This document shows positions 23,094-35,019 of a DNA stretch of 64,000 nt, in pieces. The notes beneath the pieces are model-generated. The model saw nothing but the letters and a program-made list of their open reading frames with translations, was not told where the DNA came from and ran no database searches. The translations under genes were made by a program, and so were the position numbers. How positions within the stretch are numbered: the stretch's first letter is position 1; each line of letters starts with the position of its first letter. The stretch comes from Doryteuthis pealeii (lineage: Eukaryota > Mollusca > Cephalopoda > Myopsida > Loliginidae), in NCBI GenBank assembly GCA_023376005.1, contig CM042141.1:91448107-91512106 (forward strand), read 5' to 3'.

Positions 23094-23495
23094 CAGTGTA
23101 CATGGCGCTGATTGGTCAGTTGGTAATTTAGGAGTTTGTACTCTGTGTCCCTTGTAGTCTGCTGGGGGTCATATATATTAATTAATTTAAAAATCACGTG
23201 AAGAGAGTGTTCAAACACGGGCGAGAAAGACGGTTATAATGATGTCATGTCGCATGCGACGGATTTTTAAGTGGAGAGATGATGGCTGGAATAAAGTTTT
23301 GTGGAATTTTAATTTTCAAAGCATGAGGGATTTTTATTTTTTAATTTTTTAAATAGAAATTATACGTATGTGTGATTTGTTGGTGGTTAATTTATCAATT
23401 TGTTAATGTCATTATAGTGATTTTCTAATTAGAAATTGTTGTTTTAGTAAGTGAGTATTTAAATATGTATATATACTAAATATATATATACTATA

Positions 23496-23905
23496 TCTAT
23501 TAATAATGGAGATTTGTTTCTGGTTTTTGTCTGTAACAAAAATTATGTCACTGCTTACGTCACATTACCCAACACATAATCCAATGTCATAACATAGAAT
23601 AAATATACTCAAAATGTGAGCATGCAACGTTAGACAATCTTCATTGTTTCCAATAAATAGATGCCCGGCGTTATATATTTATATATAGATTGTTTTATTC
23701 TAATATAATATTTAAAGTTATCGGAACGGTTTCTACTTCAAATTGTCTTTCTTTCTTTCTTTTTATTCCTTTAATAAATTTGACGATTTTACATACTTAT
23801 GGTACACACTCTATGACATTGAATTTTCAGTTCCCATCCCCTCAGGCAATATCTTTCAAAAAATTATTTTTACATCGCCTGGAGGGTGTCTTTTTATTTT
23901 GCTAG
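23496..23905 (+). mobile_element. Helitron family B, X subtype, 410 bp
   Basis: A|TCTATTAATAATGGAGATT start and TTTTGCTAG|T end. Non-coding. It lies head to tail with the next element, only TA between them. Confidence 0.75.
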
Positions 23906-23907
23906 TA

Positions 23908-24540
23908 TCTTATTATAATGGAGATTGTGTGTTTTTCTGTCTGTAACCGAAACTATATTACTACTCAAGTCACAATTTCCTTAGTTATTAATATCCCTTT
24001 CTCAATGATTTTATTTTAATTTAAACCTCAAGTATTAATAAAATAGTATTACATTATTAATACTGTTAACCATATCTACATACGAATAACATGCAATTAT
24101 ATTTATATATACAACAAAATAGCGGTTTACAATGTGAACGGGAAGGCTAATTTGCATATTGATATTAAAAATTTGATTTTAATAAATATGTGCTTAGTAT
24201 TATTGATTTCTAACTGTTTGGTTTTATTTTAATGAATATAAGCAAAAGTCTCTTCAATGAATCTTAAATGAAATCCCTTAACAAGAAAAAATAACTGTCA
24301 TTTTATTCTTTACTTCCTCTTTTAACTAAATACTTAAATTAGAAAAAATAACAATGAAAGACAAGAGTGATGGAAGAGTAAGTTTCAGTTGTTCTATTCA
24401 TCGATTATACCTGCCCTCTGTTCCAAATCTTTTTATCTGTATTGTTATTTAGTTTCATTAGCCTTTCTAATTTAATATAATATTTTATTACATTAAAACT
24501 TAAATACTTGCACCCTACGGAGGGTGCATATATTTGCTAG
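23908..24540 (+). mobile_element. Helitron family B, Y subtype, 633 bp
   Basis: A|TCTTATTATAATGGAGATTG start (23908). The 3' end has the hairpin GCACCC...GGGTGC, then ATATATTTG and CTAG at 24537-24540 followed by T. Textbook non-autonomous Helitron ends. Confidence 0.88.
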
Positions 24541-25095
24541 TATATAATAAAATAGAATAACATCAGACATAACAGTATATTATAATAGAAATGTGATTAT
24601 CTAATTGAACTGTAGAATTGAGGTGAGAGTCAAACCTATAATAGATGAATGATAATTAGAAAGAGAGAATTAAAAAGATAAAGAGAAAAAGAAATGATAA
24701 GAGAAAGAGAAAGAAGATGAAATGAAAAAAAGAAGAGAATTTTGAAAAAGAAAGAGAGTAACAAAAAGACTTAAAGTAAGAATCTCACCCCTGCCTGCAC
24801 TCATAAAGATTTAAGTAGGTAACCTAAGCGCATACTGATGGTGGTGTTGGGGGGGGGGCGTAGAGAACAAACTTACTTATCTGTCTAGACATCTGGGCCA
24901 AAGAGACTGGATATAAAACAAAATGTACTGAAATACAATAAAAATGCTTAAATGATTTAATGTTTATATTTTGTGTCTTTTGTAAAAAAAATTAAAACTT
25001 GTTAATTTCAGCCATTCTTATTTTAGGTATCTCTAAAATTAAGATGTTAAAAAATGTTAACATTAATAACTTTAACATTTTTATTTTAGAGATAA

Positions 25096-26092
25096 TCTTA
25101 TTATAATGGAGATCTGGTGTCTTTTTATCTGTAACCGAAACTATGTCCTGCTTATGTCCCAATAACCTCAGGAATTGCTAAGTTTATCAGTAAACATTCA
25201 ATCTTTAGTCATAGTCAAAATCATTAATACATAGAATAAATCTATTTCATTAATGGTGTGTCTATGAAAATCGGAGTTAGATTTGCTCAAAACAGCCCAT
25301 GTTATTAGTGCTTTTAAAATCCTGCAATGTGACTAAGAAATGAAGGTTTACATAATATATGGTGTGGTTAATTTGCATACTGGTTTTAACAAAACCGGTT
25401 TAATAAATAATTACTTGGTGTTATTAATCTAATATCATTATTGTTTTATTCTCCATTGTATTACAATCAATCCTATGAATGATTTTATATAGAAACCAAT
25501 TAAAATATAATTAAAATAAATAATCTTTTTATATGGGTTCTTATGTAATTTTGTTAGTCTTTCTAATTTAATATATGAAAAATTGTTTTATAAGGGATTA
25601 TTTGAAATCAACCACTTTCCCAACTACAATAGTCCACTGACAAAGTCTTCCTGCCTGCAACAATATTACAGCAGTCTTCAATAAATCTGCCAAAGTTTAC
25701 TCATTTCTTGTCTGATGCATGTCTGCATTCTTGCTAGCAAGATCAAACACAACTCTTTCAGTGTGGGAAGGCAGGCCTTAAATAATCATCAACTGCCCTG
25801 ACCAAGATCCAATATCCGAGCCAATCATGCCCAGTGCTGCCGAATGCAATGTAGAAATTTGCATACGCATCAACAAGGGTGAGTAGTCTGACTTTGAGCC
25901 ACGACTCATGATTAGGAGGTTGTGAGTTCAATCTCTGTAATCACCTGCTACCCTCCCTCCTGATCTCATTTTGCACGTCAGACACGTTCATACTTGTTTT
26001 GAGCTCCTACGTAAATAATTTCTCTCACTACAATATATTTCATTACATTAAAACTTAAATACTTATGCCTGAAGGGTGCATATTCTTGCTAG
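25096..26092 (+). mobile_element. Helitron family B with internal insert, 997 bp
   Basis: TCTTATTATAATGGAGATC start after A, and TTCTTGCTAG|T end at 26089-26092. About 25600-26035 is not Helitron; it includes a tRNA-like SINE piece (GTGAGTTCAATCTCTG). The terminal hairpin has decayed. Confidence 0.75.
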
Positions 26093-26689
26093 TTAAAATA
26101 AAAATGGCTCAAATTAATTTGTTACATAATCTATGAGCAGTCATAATTTATGAATGTACCTGTAGTTAGAATTTTGATAAGGGTCCATTAATTTAAAATA
26201 ACGGGGTCCTATGGAAAGTAACACGCTGATTATGGACAGTTAGTGACCTTTTATTTGACCCCTTAAAAATGTGCCATTACAAATGCGTGAGAATAAGTTT
26301 AGTTAGTCAGATTCAACCCAGTTTCCAAGGAGTGAAGACGTTATTGCCAGCTCCCAGGGTCCATCTCCCCGGCCCCCACGGTGGAATCACATGGGCTGGG
26401 GAAATAAAGCTTTATCATTAAGAACACCAAGTCTTGTTGTTGTTAATTGAATATCAAAAACAAGAATGACCAGCCCAGCACAATGAAGAAAACATGAAAG
26501 AAAATCAACCCAGTTGAAAGCCCTGAAAAGAGGTCAGCCCAGAGAAGATGGCAGCCGAAGTAGAAGCAGTTAGCAGGAACCAATAGAAGCAGAAGAGTAA
26601 CCAAGTATTATCAACTATCATTTCTATCATCCAATATATCTATTTGTCTCTCTTTCTCAATTATATACACCCAAGTAAAGGGGTATATA

Positions 26690-27096
26690 ACAAGTTATTA
26701 TCTGCGTTATTCGGACTATTGTCCCCATCTTTATTGTTATTTGTACAACGTTTCGGCCTATATGCCCTCTGGCCTTCTTCAGGTATTTCTTCTCGGACTC
26801 GGGAACCTTCTTTTGACTCAGTAACTTTCTTGTCGTAGTCGGGAACCTTCTTATCATAATTGGGAGCCATCATGGAACTTCAAACCTAACCCTTTATTAG
26901 TCCACGGGGGTATCTGTTCTCATTCCACTAACCATAGCTGGGGTAGGTTCCTGAGTCCGACAAGAAATACCTGAAGAAAGCCGGAGGGCATATCGGCCGA
27001 AACGTACAAATAACAATAAAAATGGGGACAATAGTCCGAATAACGCAGATAATCATCAAGCCTCATCTCAAACATTCAGAGAAATAATAACAAGTT
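26690..27096. mobile_element. Fold-back element of Penelope-like origin
   Basis: About 130-bp inverted arms: the left arm has TTATTCGGACTATTGTCCCC and CGTTTCGGCC, and the right arm has the complements GGCCGAAACG and GGACAATAGTCCGAATAA. The arms carry CTGAAGA-GGCC-GGCCGAAAC, a motif typical of Penelope-like element ends. Related fragments: 2805-2950, 41185-41310 and 63575-63780. The open frames across it are chance. Confidence 0.5.
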
Positions 27097-27756
27097 ATGT
27101 TGAACTGTTACAAAAAGGATTCAAAAATATTTTAATACAAATATGCAGTAATTGTTGAATTTCATCAAAGTTAATGTGACATTTGCTTTTTTTTTGTTTT
27201 CATTTCTATTTGTTAAAATTTTGCCCAGAATAAATCCAGATTGTTACATCTTGTAATTTGAGCATTTTTGTGAGCATTGTAAGCTATTATTAAGTTTTTA
27301 TCTGCTCCTCTCTCTCTCTCTCTCTCTCACACACAAAACACAATGAAAATCATTGTAATTTCTGAAACAAAAAAGACCTGCTGAGTATCACCCCTTATTC
27401 AGTTCGACTAGCCCTGTGAAATCACAAAAAGGGACAAAAACATGGGGCTATAAAAGACCACTTAAAAGGAGGGAGAGGGAATTTTGTTCAGTTTCATTTT
27501 GACAGACACTCCAATATATCTCTCTGCAGGGGATACAGTCAGCATATTCTAAGCCTCACTGACAAGGTGGGTAATAATAAAAGTGTTGGTTTTGAACTCA
27601 TTGTATCATTGGATATATGATATTGCTCTGAATTTTTGTGCAGTGCACAGATCATTGTATTTTACTGATTAAAAACGCGTTTATCGTTAGATTTTAATCA
27701 TAATTAATAATTATAATAATTATTAATTATAATAATAATTAATTATTAATTATACA

Positions 27757-29475
27757 GTGCCTGAGTAGCACAGCTTAGATCTGTGCGGTAATGTGGGAAG
27801 CTGACCAATATTCAAAGATCAAATTATCCGATTGGGAAAAATTACATCGTTATCTTAAAAAATAAACAAACCTATCCGTATTACATGCGAAAGGGTAATT
27901 TTCAGGTCGTAATTTAGACAGAAAAACATACATATTATTACCCTCTTACGGTTATGCATCTAAGTACGGATGGGTGTAACGGACAGACTTTTTTAGCCAA
28001 AATTTTTCTATTAAAATGAATAAAATCTTTAAAAACTTTAATATTACAATTTACTATTAAAATGATTAAAAACTTGAAAAAATTTAATATTAAAATGTCA
28101 CCGTGAAATTGACGTTAAAAAAATATCTTCGGTTTTGGTATTAATTTTTAAAATCGAAAATGAAATGAAATGAAAATTTGAATATTTTTTCCAAGAGAAA
28201 AACTGATAAATAATCATATATACTTACTTTTTATTCTAATAGCATAAAAAGTTATTTTATTTAACTTTTTTGACCAAAGAAAAATAAACTTCGGTTACTC
28301 AGAAGCGTCTCGTTTCTTTGTAAAACAAATATGTCAGTTTTGCTCTTCCATATATTCTAAGAACCATACATTATTATTCAACAATAAAAATTACAAATTC
28401 TTTTAAAAATATTAATCAAGCTCGGATCGGACCAACTTTTAGTTCACCTGAATTCTAAAAATCATATTTTTAAATATCTGTGAAAAATTCGATTTTTTTC
28501 CGCAGAAAAAAAAAAAATTAAATTTATTTCACGCAGGAAATGAAAATATTTAATCACACAAAAGATTGAAAATCTCTTAAAAATTAATTTCTTAAAAAAA
28601 AATTTTTTTTTGACAATTTAATAGAATATAGTACATACCAATTATAGAAGCAAAAAAAAGTTTTCTAATATTAATATTATGACATTTTTTTTTGCACTTT
28701 TTATTTCCGATTTCATTAATTTTTCCTAAAAAAACTATAGCTCGGTACGTTATAGAATTTCATTGATATAGTTATTCAGACTCTTATCTTTATAGAAAAA
28801 AAAGTACATTTTTCTACCGCGTCATTTTTTTTATCTCATAAAATAAAATAGGGGGTGGGTGGGTGATAGACCTCGTAAAAAATATTTCCCCTAATATATT
28901 TTAGAAAAAAACTATTTCAGATGTATTTACATCCAATGGTAAACATTTATAGAAATTTTCATAGAATTAAAAAAAAAAACTCTTATCGTAACTTGTTTTA
29001 GCTACGTTAAATTTCAGCTGATTTAACAGTGCAAAAATGAAAACATTGTTTTTCAATCATAATTTTCATTATTTTCGTAAGCTGATAAAAAATTTAAAAA
29101 ATCATCAGGAGTTTGTTTAATGTTTTTTCTTTCGAATGGAAAAAACTTTTCAAGAAAATATTAATTTTTCTGCAAGTTTCATAGTGTTAAATGTAGGGGG
29201 GGGGGGTAATTTTCACAGGGGAAAATTGGTGGTACCTATTGAATTAATTGTTTTTCTTTATAACAATCCTGTAGGATCTTTAATTGTTTTTTACGAGATT
29301 TTTGATAAACAAAGTTCGGAAATATTTATTTCCGTTTTATTCAAGATGGCCTAAACTGGTCAATTGGTGGTCCCTAACAATCTCCCTGATATCGCGTTAG
29401 TGAAAGGGGATAGACTCCCTTCGCTGTCCAGCAGATATCGACAATAACAATAGGCTACTCCGCCTACTTTTTACG
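27757..29475 (+). mobile_element. T1 SINE split by a 1.5-kb AT-rich insert
   Basis: 27757-27830 matches the T1 middle (CTGAGTAGCACAGC) and 29378-29475 matches the T1 end (GGGGATAGACTCCCTTCGC). Between them, 27835-29375 is AT-rich sequence with no reading frame of note. It has GACCAATATT near its left edge and AATTGGTGGTC near its right edge, which may be remnants of inverted ends. Confidence 0.5.
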
Positions 29476-29477
29476 CA

Positions 29478-30102
29478 AACATATTTACACACAACCAGAC
29501 AGACCTATATACACAGAGTGAGGGAATGAGGGAGAGAGAGAGAGAGAGGGGGGAGAGATGGGGGGATTGGTCGATTAACTTTTTTTGGAGGCTGTGGGTG
29601 TAGCAAAAAATTAATAAATAAACAAATTAGAAAAAAAGTCCGTATTTTATTTTAAAGCATATTACTTTATGACAGTTAAACTAAAAATGAAATCATTTGT
29701 TCCTTACATTAGCAACGCTGTCACAAACAAAACTGAATAAACAGACCTTGTACGTTAAATGTTAGACCTTCACATCCATCAGCAAAATAATTACTTGTCA
29801 CTGTCACTGACTATAAGTTGCGAATCTCAGCCCTCTAAATATCAGTCGAGAGCAAGTTCTCAAAGCTTAGTCAAGTAGGATACAAGGCTACATTGAGTGA
29901 GCACCTAACAAAGATCAAATCCACTAGCAATAACTTGCAAAGGTAGCATAAAAATATCACCCTGGGTACCCTTCACTTATTTGTAATAACGAAGGCGGTG
30001 TAAAGCAATCAATTCCCCTTTGTAAATTTTGCCCGAGACTTTTGCCGGCGACGACGACGACGACCTTGACTCTTTCGGCTGCATCCTCGTTAAAAAAGCG
30101 TC
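29478..30102 (+). promoter_or_regulatory. GBE1 5' flank and probable promoter/5' UTR
   Basis: The stretch before the GBE1 start. Base composition changes near 29990: CpG-containing, less AT-rich sequence with a short CGA-type triplet run around 30050-30064, just ahead of the ATG. No TATA box stands out at a usual distance. Upstream of 29950 it is ordinary AT-rich sequence with a GA-rich low-complexity run at 29520-29560. The transcription start cannot be placed from sequence alone; calling it a promoter is inference from position and composition. Confidence 0.45.
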
Positions 30103-30206
30103 ATGGCGGACATCACGGAAGAATTCACTGAACCAGAGGTCGATGTGGAAAAGCTCTTATCCTGGGATCCTTACCTCAGAGATCACGAGAAAGAAATCAA
30201 AAGAAG
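30103..30206 (+). CDS. GBE1: GBE1 exon 1 (glycogen branching enzyme, N-terminus)
   Basis: First coding exon of 1,4-alpha-glucan branching enzyme, the cytosolic enzyme that cuts alpha-1,4 chains and rejoins them by alpha-1,6 linkage during glycogen synthesis. It encodes 34 codons plus two bases. The start ATG has G at -3 and +4, and an in-frame TAA lies at 30091-30093, so this start is well bounded. The peptide contains LLSWDPYLRDHEKEIKRR, which resembles the acidic N-terminal helix of animal GBE1 that precedes the CBM48 domain. It ends AAG|GTAAGG in phase 2, and joining to the exon at 47682 completes an Arg codon and keeps the frame. Seen: start, donor and frame. Known: the family's N-terminal pattern. 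Short exons of this kind diverge fast, so the call rests on exons 2-4. Confidence 0.9.
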
Positions 30207-31137
30207 GTAAGGAATCGATTTCCCGTTTTATATATCGTTATTATTCATGCTGTGATGTTTTTGTTAGATTTTTATTACGGGTGTTGTTTGTCTGCCGTGT
30301 AAATGATTGAAAACGGTTTAAGGGTCAAGGGTGTTGTTACGTCACATTTCGGCATGTATGACCATCACCTTCAACGTGTGCCACTCATTCTCGTCTCTCG
30401 GATTTATTTGTCTAATTATTGTAATATAATTTCTTGTGTATGTTTTTGAAAGAGTTTAATAACAAGAGTTTTAGCTTTTAAAGTCAATTTGAAACCAATA
30501 ACTAATATTTAGAAAGTATGGATGATATCGACTCACTACATTAAAGTTTAAAAAAAATGTTTTTAGTAAAACCAACAATTCATTATTATTAGCTACATCG
30601 ACCTTGTTACTGTATCTTTTCTTCTTCTATCCTAGATAAGCTTGTACTGTACGTAAATTACAATCTTAGTTGCTATATTGACATAAGAATAAATAAAAAT
30701 AAGGCCTTGAATTCATGTCAGGAAGAGGTTTTCCCTCGTGGCGGGTAACCCCACAAAAAGCCCTGTTGCACTTTTAACCCTCTGTATGGTAAAAACTTAA
30801 GGTCAGTCCTTGGTGTCTGAAGTTTCCCAAAATAACTTGAGGGAAATGCCGATAGAACTGCATAATTTTAGGAATTGTCCGTCCATATGCGAAAGGGGCG
30901 CCCCAAACTCGATATTGGGTCGGTCCTATCTTTTCATCGCGTAGTTTCTTTGCTGAAAATAAGTGAGGAATAATGGTGGGGTCTGCCAAAAGTCACGTCA
31001 TATGCGTATTTTAACTGATGCATTATAAAATCAATTCATTGCTAAATCAATATTGAAAATTTCATTAAAATCGGATAATTCCCTGATTTTTGGTAATTTT
31101 TTTTCAATCGAGATGTTAAATTAAAATTTTTATAATA

Positions 31138-32597
31138 CGGATTTTACGGTAACTTTGGCAGTGTTTACGACAATTTGAGCAAAAGTGACCGAAAAAATAG
31201 TTTAAAATGTATTAAAAATAAATTACATGTGTAATATTATTTTGCATTTTTTTCTGTTGCTCATTATATTACTACTCTTTCAAGTTAGACAAAAATTTGA
31301 CCTTAAATGATCGATTTAATTAATTTAAATTTACGTTTTATTAAAATAATGATTTCAAATGGTTTTATTATAAAATCATTTGAAATCATTATTTTTAATA
31401 AAACGTAAATTTAAATTTTATTTGGTAAATTTCATTCCTTGATTATTGGTGATACCCCCCCCCCCCAAAAAAAAACAACCTAACTAAAGTGAAGTCCGGT
31501 TAAAAGTTGCATGGTTCGAATAAATAATAATAATGATAACAAATGCCAGTGGAACCATACAAGTTTTAACTGGACTCCACTTTAGTTTTTTTTTGGGGGG
31601 GGGGTTAATTTTTAATCCCCAATATAATCATGGAATAAACTTTATTAAATAAAGGGATGAATTTTATTAAATAAAAAATGGCTGGTTTTATTTACGTATG
31701 TTATGTCGAGTATAAGAGTGTTGTATATGTTCTGTTTTGAATCACATTTAGTTGTGAGGTTGGAGTTTGCGGGCGTTTTCGTGTTATCACCCCCCCCCCC
31801 GAGGAATAGTAATTTTTTGATAATGACCCCAACTGAACTTTTCTATAGAACTTCCTGGGGATGTGAATACAGACAACTAGAAAATCAGTGTAGTGTCGTG
31901 TGTACTTTTGGAAATCCAAGAAAATTTACTATAAAATAGCTAATAGTTTTTTTTATTTTTTTAAAGTTATTTGTTTAATGTTTTGAAAATATCATAGAGT
32001 GAAAAACTAAAGTCGGGGAAAAAATCAATGTTTAAAATAAATCCATGTTTAAATCTTTTTTTTTAATGCCAGCTGGTATTAATTTTCTCTGTGGGGATGG
32101 TAACAGCTTGGAATTTATTTTTTTATTTTTTAATCTGTGCTTTTTCCCCACATTCTTCAATGTAACTGTGTTCTGGTTGTTGTTTGAGAGTTTAATAAAC
32201 TCAAAAAATTGGTAGTCTTTTCTTTTAATCTTATTTCTTTCAAATGATGCAAAGATTTTTTTACGATAAAATAACTTTTAGAAACGTTTTGTAACTTTTC
32301 CAGTCATGTGTACGCCGTACATTTATCACGCAAAATCAATTGGACGCCCCCCTAGTTTACTATGAAGATGGTAGGCATACCCAATTTTTCGTCTGCTTTT
32401 CTTTTTAAAAAGGAATTAAAATTAATTAAATCGATTATTTAAAGTCAAATTTTTGTCTAAGTCGAAAAGTAGCAACATAATGAGCATCAGTAAAATAAGC
32501 AAAATAATATTATACATGTAATTTATTTTTAATACATTTAAAACTATTTTTTTCGATCAATTTTGCTCAAATATTGCCGAGATGGTAAACTTTTTTA
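31138..32597. mobile_element. 1.46-kb fold-back region with nested hairpins
   Basis: The outer arms 31150-31340 and 32415-32590 are inverted copies about 180 bp long (for example AGTTTAAAATGTATTAAAAA against TTTTTAATACATTTAAAACT). Inside are two further hairpins, 31320-31425 and 31450-31606. No transposase frame. Looks like a complex fold-back transposon. Confidence 0.6.
31450..31606. repeat. Long hairpin inside the fold-back region
   Basis: Arms starting with a C-run and CAAAAAAAAA pair with TTTTTTTTTGGGGG at the far side; CTAAAGTGAAGTCCGGTT pairs with AACTGGACTCCACTTTAG. The loop is TAATAATAATGATAACA-like. Confidence 0.75.
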
Positions 32598-32897
32598 AAG
32601 GAATCCAACCAACTTTAATCAAAGATCAAACTTTACATTTTGTTGACATTAACAACTTGATATAATTTTATCTATTTCGTCAAATTTCGATCAACCATTC
32701 ATTTGTGAGAGAGTAGAGGATTTACGACGTTAATATTGTCGAAACCTGGCAAATAGATTAGACTATGAACAGATAAAAGTTTATTACATTTTTATTGGGG
32801 CAGTGAATGAACAAACCTTAACTGGTAAAAATAAAATATGCACCTTGTAATTATCTCCCTTTTGATTATATAAAAAACCTAGTTTAAAAGATTCTGA

Positions 32898-33107
32898 GGC
32901 ATATTACCTTTAGGCACCCCTTTTTGATCTCTATTAAGAAAGGACATGTTTTTCATTTACACCGTCAATATCCAGTTGTTTGTTAGGGGTTAGGGTTATA
33001 ATTTTAAAAAATCTAAAAATCGTCTGTTAAAACAACCGGTGTAAATGAGAAACATGTCCTTTTTTTAATTGAGATCAAAAAGGTGTGCCTAAAGGTCATA
33101 GGGTCCA
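32898..33107. mobile_element. Palindromic MITE (ACCTTTAGGCACCCC family), copy 1
   Basis: About 210 bp, nearly self-complementary: ACCTTTAGGCACCCCTTTT at the left and GTGTGCCTAAAGGTCATAG at the right, with GTTTGTTAGGGGTTAGGG in the middle. Flanked on both sides by imperfect copies of ACCTAGTTTAAAAGATTCTG. Same family at 45142 and 58583. Confidence 0.75.
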
Positions 33108-33139
33108 AAAAACCTATTTTAAAAGATTCTGACAACTAA

Positions 33140-33630
33140 TGCCTTATAGTTACTTGGCCCAGCCGGGGGTCCAGTGAGCTTCGGCTGGTGGACCGATAAA
33201 GTAATTAACAGCGTTGATCCCAGGGGGCTATCCCCCCAGGCAATACCTGCCCTCTTGATTTAAAGGGGCAGGGCTGGGTTTATGGCCCAGCGCCTGAGCC
33301 GCCCCTCCTGGAGGGGGAATGCCGACAGGACCAACGCATTTTTTGTACCTACCACCCATGAGTCTCTGCTTGTGGGTGGTCCCACATAAAAATGTCCTTG
33401 TGTCACGCCCTCATAAGTGGGATGAGAGGCCAATTTCCTGACCTGGCACAGCCCCGGAGCATCTGCTTCTGTGGCACACTGGTAGGTGAGCTGAAAGCAA
33501 CTGCATAGTCCCAGAGGCCTGTCCCCGCCCCCACCAAGGCAGTACTCCTTGCCTAAAAGTGTTAAGGGCTGAGTTTATTGCCTGGTGCCTGAGGTACCTC
33601 TCTAGTGGAATGCTGACGGGAATCATATAT
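33140..33630 (+). repeat. GC-rich tandem pair of about 300-bp modules
   Basis: 33195-33360 and 33500-33640 share CTATCCCCCCAGGC- or TGTCCCCGCCC-like starts, GGGCTGGGTTTATGGCC / GGGCTGAGTTTATTGCC, GGAATGCC(G/T)GACAGG and ATTTTTTG ends. Clearly above the local GC level. No recognisable protein. Confidence 0.5.
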
Positions 33631-34061
33631 TTTTTGCATTGGCCATCAATCAAAAAGACTTGTGTATATGCAACTTCATTGTTCTAGTAAAATCTTATAA
33701 CATATATCTAATTTTTCAAATAGATTTTATTTTTCTTTATGTTGAAAATTTTGACAGTTCTGTGTATTTGATCTGGAATTTAAAAAAAAATCTCACTTGT
33801 CGCAAACGTTGTTCAGACTGACACGGACAATCCCGACTCCGCATAAAAGTAGTAGTAGTAGTAAACTGGCAAACAAAAGGTAATCCCCCTCGAGAGAGAC
33901 TGCTTTGGTTTTTATTACTTGTGAAGAGAGATAAAAGCTGAGGCAGTTTCCGAACCATTCCAACCAACGGGTAGGACTGGATGCTTACTAAGAGACATTA
34001 CTCATAACCTGGAGATTGTAAGTTCAATCTCTGTACTGGGCAGTACTGTTCATTCTGCTTA

Positions 34062-34358
34062 TCTATACATATATAAAGGGCAGTTGGTGTGTATGTATGT
34101 CTGGATGAAACTACAAAAATAAAACAATTAATGACAAAGTAAATATATATACACATTGAATATCACCGGTTCTTACTTTTTGTGCAAAAATTATGAAGAT
34201 TTGTTTTATATTCAAAGATATTTAAAGATCAAAATGTACATAGAAATAGCATTGAAATTCTACTTAAAAATGTCCAGCATTTGTAAATCTCAAAAGTAAA
34301 CAAATCAATACATCAGGGTTCCTCTCCTACCCAAGCGATGCTGGGTAGCCACTTCTAG
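34062..34358 (+). mobile_element. Helitron family A, 297 bp, both ends
   Basis: A|TC at 34061-34063, terminal hairpin CTACCCA/TGGGTAG at about 34328-34348, and CTAG|T at 34355-34359. Non-coding and the cleanest short copy of the family. Confidence 0.88.
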
Positions 34359-35019
34359 TCTCTTATAAGTGGTTAAAGAGAAGGTGGACATCATGCACTC
34401 AAGATACTTGCGCGCCCACTTAGCCTCGCAAGGTAATTCATTTCACCTCTCACTACAGTTTGTTAGTGGATTCATTGGTATATCATGAATTAAAGAGCAC
34501 AAATTCATAAAAGTGCACCAGTGATACATTTTGTTGCTATGGATGGCCAACAATGTAAAAATTAAAATAGCTAAATAATAATAAACCAATCTCCAATGAA
34601 AGCAAAGTGATACAAAATACTTTAGATTAAGGAAAAGAAATATCACAAGAACAGGATTTAATTAAATTTTCATATTTAGTAATATTTGAGTATATCTAGG
34701 GGTGTGTTTAATTAAACGTGTAATGGGCATATCCCCCCCCCTACGTAAGCGGCAAAGAATTACCTGTGCTGTGCATGAAAGCCTCTAACAGCAAGAGGTG
34801 TAATTTACATAATGGCTAGGCAAACTATAATAAAAACAGGCAGTTGTTCACACTGGGGCAGAACGAACCAGGTGGTGGGAGGAGTGACAGTGTCGACGAC
34901 AGAGAAAATAGTGTGTATTGTTTGTTTATCCAAGGATCTAACCAACGAGTCCGAGAATTCGAGAAATGAACAGTGTTTATTAAGAGTCTGTACCCTGTTA
35001 GAAGATTGTCCTGAGCTTT

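Noticed and set aside
26765..26790. Complete hammerhead ribozyme in the Penelope-like arm (also 26964, 41187, 63709)
   Set aside because: Core-like CTGAAGA and GAAAC are present, but an extra base precedes stem II and stem I does not pair next to the cleavage position. Treated as hammerhead-like relics.
30029..30310. 93-codon frame overlapping GBE1 exon 1 in another frame
   Set aside because: It lacks an ATG start at its left edge, crosses the GTAAGG donor, and does not resemble any family; the ATG at 30103 gives the conserved GBE1 frame.
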